A stretch of DNA of 12,483 nucleotides, taken from Nitriliruptoraceae bacterium (GTDB lineage: Bacteria > Actinomycetota > Nitriliruptoria > Nitriliruptorales > Nitriliruptoraceae). Positions 1-4,880 of this stretch are shown piece by piece (positions within the stretch are counted from its first letter, which is position 1; each line of letters starts with the position of its first letter). The stretch covers positions 1-12,483 of the forward strand of contig SLLJ01000269.1 of NCBI GenBank assembly GCA_007134165.1. Reading direction: 5' to 3'. Under the pieces are notes generated by a model, which made no database searches, was not told where the DNA came from, and worked only from the letters and a program-made list of their open reading frames with translations. The position numbers were made by a program, and so were the translations under genes.

Positions 1-134
1 GCGCCGAACCGCTGTTCCTCGAGCGGCTGGTGGAACGGGCGATCGCGACCGGGGCGCGGGTCACCCCGCTCGAACCCGACGCGGCGGCGCACCTCGACGA
101 GCACGAGGGCGTCGGCGCGTTGCTGCGCTGGTGA
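1..134 (+). CDS. C-terminal end of an eRF1-fold (Rv2629/baeRF-like) protein, 5' truncated
   Basis: This is an open frame from the window edge (first full codon at 3) to a TGA at 132-134, giving 43 residues. It contains LVERAIATGARVTPLEP and ends in EGVGALLRW. An ending of the type G-[IV]-[GA]-A-[LI]-L-R-[YFW] after a stretch of the form 'A...GA.V..L' is typical of the last strand of the eRF1 domain-3 fold. In actinobacteria that fold occurs in Rv2629/Balon-like hibernation factors and other bacterial archaeo-eukaryotic release factor relatives. Those proteins bind the ribosome A site. The family call rests on this short tail only, and the N-terminal and catalytic or GGQ-like parts lie outside the window. 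Codon composition is typical of a GC-rich gene, with third positions almost all G or C. The next gene starts 86 bp downstream in the same direction. Confidence 0.5.
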   Translation, partial: AEPLFLERLVERAIATGARVTPLEPDAAAHLDEHEGVGALLRW

Positions 135-207
135 TGCCCACCGTCCACCGGACCCGGCCAGGTGAACGGGGTCGGACGTGGACGCGGGGGTAGCGTCGGA
201 GGTTGAC

Positions 208-215
208 GAGGAGGG
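208..215 (+). promoter_or_regulatory. Ribosome binding site that sets the TPR gene start
   Basis: GAGGAGGG lies 5 bases before ATG 221. An in-frame TTG at 203 lies just before this Shine-Dalgarno sequence and has none of its own, so ATG 221 is the likely start. Confidence 0.7.
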
Positions 216-220
216 CCCCG

Positions 221-1057
221 ATGGCTGACCCGCAACGGCTGCGCGCTGAGCTCGACGTGATCCTCGAGTTGCACGAGTCCGGTGAGATCGAGCAGGCGCT
301 CGAGCGCTGCGAAACCCTGGCCGAACGGACCGCGGATGTGGCCGCGGACGCCGATCCCGTCCAGCGGGAGACCGCATTCGCCGCGCGCTTCGAGCGCGCG
401 CTGCTGCTCACCGAGCTCGGGGAGCTCGACGTCGCGGCGCAGGCCTACGAGCAGGCGGCCGGCGTCCCGGTCGACGACACCGATCCCGACCAGCGGCACG
501 AGACCGCGATGGCGATGCTCAACCGCGGCATCTGCCTCGACGCGGTCGAGGAGCACGAGGCGGCCCTGCAGGCCTACGAGCAACTGATCGCCCGGTTCGC
601 CGACGCCGAGGATCCCGTCACCCGCGACCAGGTGGTGCGCGGCCGGGTCAACCGCGCCGCTGCGCTGCTCGCGCTGGAGCGTCCCGCAGCAGCGATCGAC
701 GCCGTCGAGCAGATCGAGGCGGGCCTGTCACGGCACGACGCGCTCGACACCGAGCAACTGGTGCTCGCGCGTCGCATCGCCGCGGCCGCCACCGACACGT
801 TGCAGGATCCGCAGGCCGCCGTGGCGGTCCTCGACGGGCTCGAGCCGCTCACCGATGACGACCCGGCGGTCCGGGTCCAGGTGATCGCGGCCCGCCTCGA
901 GCAGGCCGACCTGCTCGCCGGGGACACGGCCGCCGCCACCGACCGGCTGGCCGAGGTACTGGCCCGCTACGAGGAGGATCCGGATCCGGCCGTGCAGGAG
1001 GCGTTGGCTGCGGTACGCGAGCGGCTCAGCGACCTGCGTGTGTCCGACGCCCCGTGA
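221..1057 (+). CDS. TPR-like repeat protein, cytoplasmic, function unknown
   Basis: The protein has 278 residues and an all-helical, Ala/Glu/Asp-rich sequence with no signal peptide or membrane segment. About six helix-turn-helix units of 34-45 residues can be seen. Examples are RFERALLLTELGELDVAAQA (about 56-75), a unit beginning AMAMLNRGICLDAVEEHEAA (about 96), and one beginning RVNRAAALLALERPAAAIDA (about 143). These show the TPR pattern of small residues at the A-helix turn, 'A...Y' in helix B and spaced leucines. TPR proteins are protein-protein adaptors, and nothing here names a partner. The protein is strongly acidic. The start is ATG 221 with a good ribosome binding site. It follows the eRF1-like gene in the same direction and could share its transcript. 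The last 32 bases overlap the 3' end of the opposing sigma-factor gene. The repeat class is fairly secure and the role is not known. Confidence 0.75.
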   Translation: MADPQRLRAELDVILELHESGEIEQALERCETLAERTADVAADADPVQRETAFAARFERALLLTELGELDVAAQAYEQAAGVPVDDTDPDQRHETAMAMLNRGICLDAVEEHEAALQAYEQLIARFADAEDPVTRDQVVRGRVNRAAALLALERPAAAIDAVEQIEAGLSRHDALDTEQLVLARRIAAAATDTLQDPQAAVAVLDGLEPLTDDDPAVRVQVIAARLEQADLLAGDTAAATDRLAEVLARYEEDPDPAVQEALAAVRERLSDLRVSDAP

Positions 1058-1565
1058 GCGCCGGGTTCTCGTCGTCCAGCATCACCAGCAGATCGCCGCG
1101 GGCCCGCGACACCCGGGAGCGGATCGTGCCCACCGGCACCTGGCAGGTGTCAGCTGCCTCGGCGTAGGACAGCCCCAGCACCTGGGTCAGCACGAACGCC
1201 TCGCGGCGTTCGGGGCGCAGCGCGGCGAGCAGCCCCCTCAGCGCCAGCGGCCCGGCGGGATCCGCCTCGACGGCAGGTGGGGGGTCGGGCAGCGCTCGGC
1301 GACGTTGACGCCGCCGGATCTCGTCCGCGGCGGTCCGCCGGGCGATCGCCAGCAGCCAGGTCCGGGCGCTGGCCTCCCCTCGGAACCCGGGTGCGGCCGA
1401 GAGCGCGCGCAGGAAGACCTCCTGGGTGAGATCGTCCGCGCTGGCCGGGTCGACCAGATGCGCGACGAAGCGCCACACGTCGGGCTGGGCCCGGCGAATG
1501 AAGGCGGTCAGCGCCGCACGATCGCCCTGCGCTGCAGCCTGCAGCAGGGGCGTGAGCTCGTCCAT
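1026..1565 (-). CDS. sigC: ECF RNA polymerase sigma factor, SigC-like
   Basis: The protein has 179 residues, the usual length for an ECF sigma factor with only regions 2 and 4. Region 2 spans about 10-85: QPDVWRFVAHLVD, then ADDLTQEVFLRAL (region 2.2, core binding), then FRGEASARTWLLAIARRTAADEIRR in two parts (regions 2.3-2.4, -10 recognition). A Pro-rich linker covers about 92-106. Region 4 spans about 107-160: LRPERREAFVLTQVLGLSY, then a helix-turn-helix VPVGTIRSRVSRARGDL that reads the -35 element. The QPDVWRFVAHLVD and GEASARTWLL stretches resemble mycobacterial SigC, a sigma factor linked to copper acquisition. The start ATG has GGGGGGA just upstream. It is divergent from the zinc-finger anti-sigma candidate and the CopCD/YcnI genes, which suggests they are its regulator and targets. 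The sigma class is certain. The SigC assignment and the copper role are inferred from similarity and context. Confidence 0.9.
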   Translation of the reverse strand: MDELTPLLQAAAQGDRAALTAFIRRAQPDVWRFVAHLVDPASADDLTQEVFLRALSAAPGFRGEASARTWLLAIARRTAADEIRRRQRRRALPDPPPAVEADPAGPLALRGLLAALRPERREAFVLTQVLGLSYAEAADTCQVPVGTIRSRVSRARGDLLVMLDDENPALTGRRTHAGR

Positions 1566-1683
1566 CGATCCCCCCGGATCCGAGACCGCTCAGGGTAGGG
1601 TCACCGTGCCGGGTTCCCCGCATCGGCCCCGTTCGTCGCCGGTCCGGACAACGACCCGCAGACTCCGGGAACCAACCGGCGGG

Positions 1684-1734
1684 CCAGCGCGACTGCCTGT
1701 CCAGCGCGACCGCCTGCCCAGAGCGCAACCGGCC
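1684..1734 (+). repeat. Tandem 17-bp repeat in the leader of the copper operon
   Basis: CCAGCGCGACTGCCTGT (1684-1700) is followed directly by CCAGCGCGACCGCCTGC (1701-1717), differing at two positions. A third, weaker copy begins CCAGAGCGCAAC at 1718. The array lies between the candidate plus-strand -35 box and the ribosome binding site of the anti-sigma gene. It could be a regulator site or simple slippage. Confidence 0.55.
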
Positions 1735-1746
1735 CGCGCCGGGCCC

Positions 1747-1754
1747 GGGAGGAG
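1747..1754 (+). promoter_or_regulatory. Ribosome binding site of the anti-sigma gene
   Basis: GGGAGGAG lies 6 bases before ATG 1761, a strong Shine-Dalgarno sequence that fixes the start. Confidence 0.75.
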
Positions 1755-1760
1755 CCGCCC

Positions 1761-2381
1761 ATGGACGATCGCTGCGAGCCGGTCCGCGAGACGTTGTCGG
1801 CCTGGCTGGACGGCGAGGACGGCGTCATCTCGCAGGCGGTGGCCACCCGCCACCTCGAGGTCTGTGCGGACTGCCGTCGGTACGAGGTGGCCGTGGCCGG
1901 CGCCCAGCGGCGGCTGCGGCTGCGGCCCGCGCTGGTCGTGCCCGACCTGACCGAGCCGATCGTGGTGGCCGACGCCGCCCGGCGCCAGCGCGAGCTGCGG
2001 GCCCGGGCGGCCCGGGGGCTGGTGAGCCTGGTCGGTCTGGCGCAGCTCGTGCTCGCGGTCCCGCTGCTGATCGGCCTCGTCGAGCCCGAACTGCACCTGG
2101 CCCGTCACCTCGGGGCGCTGGAGCTCGGGCTCGGCGTCGGTCTGCTGGTGGCGGCCCTGCAGCCGCGGCGAGCCGCCGGGGTGCTGCCGATCGCGGCGGT
2201 CGTCGCCACGGTGTCGGTGGTGAGCGCCGCCCTGGAGATCCAGCGCGGGCACACGACCCTGCTCGCCGAGAGCGTCCACCTGCTCGAGGTGGCCGCGGTC
2301 CTCGGGCTGTGGCTGCTGGTCCGGGCGGTGCGGGCCGGCGGCCGACGGCCGGCGTGGCCTGCCGCTGCGGCGCCCACGTGA
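1761..2381 (+). CDS. zf-HC2 membrane protein, probable anti-sigma factor for the adjacent ECF sigma
   Basis: The protein has 206 residues. The cytoplasmic N-terminus holds the zinc-binding anti-sigma signature H31-x3-C35-x2-C38 (HLEVCADC), with Cys5 as a possible fourth ligand. Such ZAS/zf-HC2 domains clamp ECF sigma factors. Four hydrophobic segments follow (about 87-107, 117-134, 139-159 and 170-190), separated by Arg-rich turns that should face the cytoplasm. With the N-terminus inside, the two outer loops carry H112, H116 and H164, with H173 near the last segment. These could bind metal, which suits a gene beside copper-handling proteins, but metal sensing is inference. It is divergent from the sigma gene, and its stop codon overlaps the CopCD start (GTGA at 2378-2381), so the two are probably translationally coupled. 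The zinc finger and membrane part are clear. The partner is inferred from position. Confidence 0.8.
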   Translation: MDDRCEPVRETLSAWLDGEDGVISQAVATRHLEVCADCRRYEVAVAGAQRRLRLRPALVVPDLTEPIVVADAARRQRELRARAARGLVSLVGLAQLVLAVPLLIGLVEPELHLARHLGALELGLGVGLLVAALQPRRAAGVLPIAAVVATVSVVSAALEIQRGHTTLLAESVHLLEVAAVLGLWLLVRAVRAGGRRPAWPAAAAPT

Positions 2382-4084
2382 GGTTGGCCACCCCCGGAGG
2401 CAGGATCGACCGCAGCATCCGTGGGGTGCTGCCGGTACCCGCGCTGCCGGTCGTCGTGCTGCTGGTGGTCGCGCTCTGGCTGGCGACGGCGCTGCCGGCG
2501 TCGGCGCATGCGAGCCTGCTCGGGGCCGACCCGCCCGACGGGGCCCACCTCGAGGTCGCCCCCTCGGCCGTCACCCTGCGCTTCGACGAACCGGTCGGCC
2601 TGCTCGACGACGCGCTGCGGGTGTTCGACGCCGAGGCAGTGCGTGTCGACACCGGGGTGCTCGATCGGACCGACGAGCGGACCGTGGCGGTCGGGCTCCC
2701 CTCCGACCTGCCCGACGGCGGGTACGTGGTCAGCTACCGGGTGCGATCGGTCGACAGCCACCCCGTGCGTGGGGTGCTGCGGTTCACCGTCGGGGACGCC
2801 GTAGCGATCGACGACGAGCGGCTCGCCGACCTCGACCTCGGCCCTGGATCCGACCTCGGCGTGGAGCACACCGCCCGGTTCCTGCGTGGGGTGGTCTCCC
2901 TGCTCGCGCTGCTGGCCGCTGGCATGGCGCTGCTCGCCCCCGTGCTGGCCCCCACCGACGCCGAGCAGCGCCGGGTCCGCCGCACCCTGGTGGCGCTGGC
3001 AGGTGCTGCCGCCGGGGTGACCCTGCTCGCGCTGGTTGCGCAGTCCGCCGCGCTGGCCGGAGTGCCGCTGGGTGGGGTGCTCGTGCCCGAGCGGCTGCGC
3101 GACGGACTGACGACCAGCGCGGGGCTCGGCGCGGTGGTGCGTGCGGTCGCCTTCGGGCTGCTCGCCGCCACTGCGGTGCGGGGTTGGCCGGCCGGCTGGT
3201 GGTCACGGCTGGCGGTGCTGCTCGCACTGGTCGGGGTGGGCTCCTTCGCGCTCGATGGGCATCAGCGCTCGGTCGCCCCCGTCACGCTGTCGATGGCCGC
3301 CGATGTCGTGCACCTCACCGCGGCGGCCGTGTGGCTCGGAGGGCTGGCCCTGCTCGCGGGCCTGCTGCGTGGACACCGCCAGGACCAGGACCCGGTCGGG
3401 GCGGCCCACGCGATCCGGCGGTTCGGGGACCTGGCCCTGCTCGCGGTGCTCGCGGTCGCGGTCAGCGGCACCGTGATGGCGGTCGTGCTGCTCGGTGAGG
3501 CGGCCGCCCTGACCACGACCACCTACGGCCGGCTGCTGCTTACCAAGGTCGGCGTCGTCGCGGTGGTACTGGCCGTGGCCGGGGTGAACCGGCGCTGGCT
3601 GGTTCCCCGGGTGGTGGCCTCGCCCGGACCCGCCGCGTGGCGTTCCCTGCGGCGCACCGTGTCGGTCGAGGTGGCGCTGCTGACGGTCGTGGCGCTGCTC
3701 ACCGGGGTGCTGGTGACCGAACCGGCGCCTGCCGCGGGCGGTGGCAACTCCGAGCCGGTCGCGGTCAGCCTGCCGTTGACCGACGACCTCGAGGTCGATC
3801 TGGTGGTGGAGCCGGCCCGCGGCGGGGCACGCACGATCCATGCCTACGTGGTGGATCGCACCGGCCAGCCCAGCAGCGAGGTCGAGGATCTGCGCCTCGA
3901 GTTCACCTTCGTGCCCGAGGGCATCGGCCCCCTGCGCCTGACCCCGATGCCGGCGGGCACCGGCCACTGGCTGGCCGCCACCGACGAGCTGACCTTCGCC
4001 GGCGCCTGGCAGGTACGGGTGGTCGCCGGTCTGGACCGCTTCACCGAACTCTCCGTCGACACCGTCATCGAGGTGGATCCGTGA
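2378..4084 (+). CDS. ycnJ: CopC-CopD fusion copper transport protein (YcnJ-like)
   Basis: The protein has 568 residues from GTG 2378. A signal peptide ends ATALPASA|H44, leaving a mature N-terminal His. The CopC domain (44 to about 140) keeps the Cu(II) ligands His44, Asp126 and His128 (SVDSHPVRG) and lacks a Met-rich Cu(I) site. The CopD membrane domain (about 165-450) has some eight hydrophobic segments, with H295 (DGHQRS), H312 (DVVHLTAAAVWLGGL) and YGRLLLTKVGV. A C-terminal extracytoplasmic domain (about 460-568) has PARGGARTIHAYVVDRTGQ and GIGPLRLTPMPAGTGHW, as in other actinobacterial CopCD proteins. Proteins of this type bind periplasmic copper and carry it inward. The gene overlaps the anti-sigma stop by 4 bases and ycnI by 4 bases. 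The start is the weak point: GTG 2378 has no clear Shine-Dalgarno sequence, and GTG 2426 would also leave a signal peptide. Confidence 0.88.
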   Translation: MRLATPGGRIDRSIRGVLPVPALPVVVLLVVALWLATALPASAHASLLGADPPDGAHLEVAPSAVTLRFDEPVGLLDDALRVFDAEAVRVDTGVLDRTDERTVAVGLPSDLPDGGYVVSYRVRSVDSHPVRGVLRFTVGDAVAIDDERLADLDLGPGSDLGVEHTARFLRGVVSLLALLAAGMALLAPVLAPTDAEQRRVRRTLVALAGAAAGVTLLALVAQSAALAGVPLGGVLVPERLRDGLTTSAGLGAVVRAVAFGLLAATAVRGWPAGWWSRLAVLLALVGVGSFALDGHQRSVAPVTLSMAADVVHLTAAAVWLGGLALLAGLLRGHRQDQDPVGAAHAIRRFGDLALLAVLAVAVSGTVMAVVLLGEAAALTTTTYGRLLLTKVGVVAVVLAVAGVNRRWLVPRVVASPGPAAWRSLRRTVSVEVALLTVVALLTGVLVTEPAPAAGGGNSEPVAVSLPLTDDLEVDLVVEPARGGARTIHAYVVDRTGQPSSEVEDLRLEFTFVPEGIGPLRLTPMPAGTGHWLAATDELTFAGAWQVRVVAGLDRFTELSVDTVIEVDP

Positions 4085-4869
4085 CCCGATCCCTGCCCGC
4101 CCTGGTGCTGCTGATCGTCCTGCTCACCGGCGCGCCCGCCTGGGCGCACCCGTTCGTGCGCGGCGGTGAGCTCCCGGTCGACAGCCTGGTGACCATCACC
4201 CTGGCGATGGCCCACGGCTGCGGCTCCGAGGTCGCCGGCGAGGGGGCGGTGACCACCGAGGTCGCCGTCGAGGTGCCCGACTGGCTGCGCATCGTCGAGG
4301 TGCCCGAGCCCGACGGCTGGCAGGTCGCGCTCGAAGGCCTGTCCGACGACGTCGAGGTGGTGGTGTTCACCGACGCCGGCGCCGAGCAGCCCGCCCCCGA
4401 CCTCGACCTCGAGGTGGTCGCCACCGGCACCCCCGGCGAGGTCGTCTACCTGCGGGTCAGCCAGGCCTGCGACGACGACGGCTACCGGTGGATCGGGACG
4501 CCCGACGAACCGGCCGAGCACCCCGCGGTCAGAGTGACCCTCACCGAGCCCGATCCGCAGTCGCCTCCACCCCCGCCACCCGAGCCTGCGCCCGAGCCTG
4601 AGCCGGATCCTGCGCCCGAGCCGGACCCTGAGCCCGAGCCGGACCCTGAGCCTGAGCCCGAGCCGGACCCTGAGCCTGCGCCCGAGCCGGACCCTGAGCC
4701 TGCGCCCGAGCCGGACCCTGAGCCGGGGGTGGAGATGGCGACCGAGGATCTCGCGGACGACGGCGGGACCGGTGTGGGCCCCGTGCTGCTGGGGGTGGTC
4801 GCCGTGCTCGTGCTGCTGGGTGTCGGGACCCTGCTCGTCGCCCGCCGCCGGAGCGCTCCCACCGCTTGA
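4081..4869 (+). CDS. ycnI: YcnI-like DUF1775 copper-binding protein with Pro-Glu stalk and membrane anchor
   Basis: The protein has 262 residues from GTG 4081, with GAGGTGG at 4070-4076 as ribosome binding site and a GTGA overlap with copCD. A signal peptide (1-22, ending PAWA) leaves His23 at the mature N-terminus, the residue that binds Cu(II) in YcnI proteins. The DUF1775 domain (23 to about 155) has AHGCGSE, VPDW, PDGWQVAL and YRWIGTP. Cys47 and Cys130 could pair. Residues 162-215 are almost only Pro, Glu, Asp and Ala (PEPDPEPAPEP type), a stiff extended stalk. A single membrane segment (about 232-254) and RRR at the C-terminus anchor it. YcnI is thought to act as a copper chaperone for the YcnJ/CopCD transporter. 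The stalk encodes an exact 24-bp tandem duplication. The gene converges on pknB with 11 bp between the stop codons. Confidence 0.85.
   Translation: MTRSLPALVLLIVLLTGAPAWAHPFVRGGELPVDSLVTITLAMAHGCGSEVAGEGAVTTEVAVEVPDWLRIVEVPEPDGWQVALEGLSDDVEVVVFTDAGAEQPAPDLDLEVVATGTPGEVVYLRVSQACDDDGYRWIGTPDEPAEHPAVRVTLTEPDPQSPPPPPPEPAPEPEPDPAPEPDPEPEPDPEPEPEPDPEPAPEPDPEPAPEPDPEPGVEMATEDLADDGGTGVGPVLLGVVAVLVLLGVGTLLVARRRSAPTA
4564..4725 (+). repeat. Low-complexity Pro-Glu/Asp coding array in ycnI
   Basis: CC-N-GA-N type hexamers run through this stretch and encode the Pro-Glu/Asp/Ala stalk. Within it CCTGAGCCTGCGCCCGAGCC plus GGAC (24 bp) occurs twice in exact tandem, at 4669-4692 and 4693-4716. The exactness suggests a recent slippage or recombination event, so stalk length may vary between strains. 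Confidence 0.85.
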
Positions 4870-4880
4870 ATCCGCGTGGG

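Larger units (their letters stand above)
1566..1760. promoter_or_regulatory. Divergent control region between sigma and anti-sigma genes
   Basis: This non-coding spacer of 195 bp lies between two divergent starts. It holds two outward-facing GGGAACC boxes. One is on the minus strand (plus-strand GGTTCCC at 1612-1618), pointing to the sigma gene. The other is on the plus strand at 1667-1673, pointing to the anti-sigma and copper genes. GGGAAC-type -35 elements are typical of ECF sigma factors. On the plus strand CGACT follows GGGAAC after 17 bases, close to the CGTC-type -10 seen with many ECF factors. On the minus strand I see no clean -10 at the right distance. Autoregulation in both directions is an inference. 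Confidence 0.35.

Noticed and set aside
203..220. TTG at 203 as start of the TPR gene
   Set aside because: It lies before the strong GAGGAGGG ribosome binding site that serves ATG 221, and has none of its own.
4870..4880. Intrinsic terminator between ycnI and pknB
   Set aside because: The gap is only 11 bp with no stem-loop and T-run. Only the coding arrays themselves could form structure.
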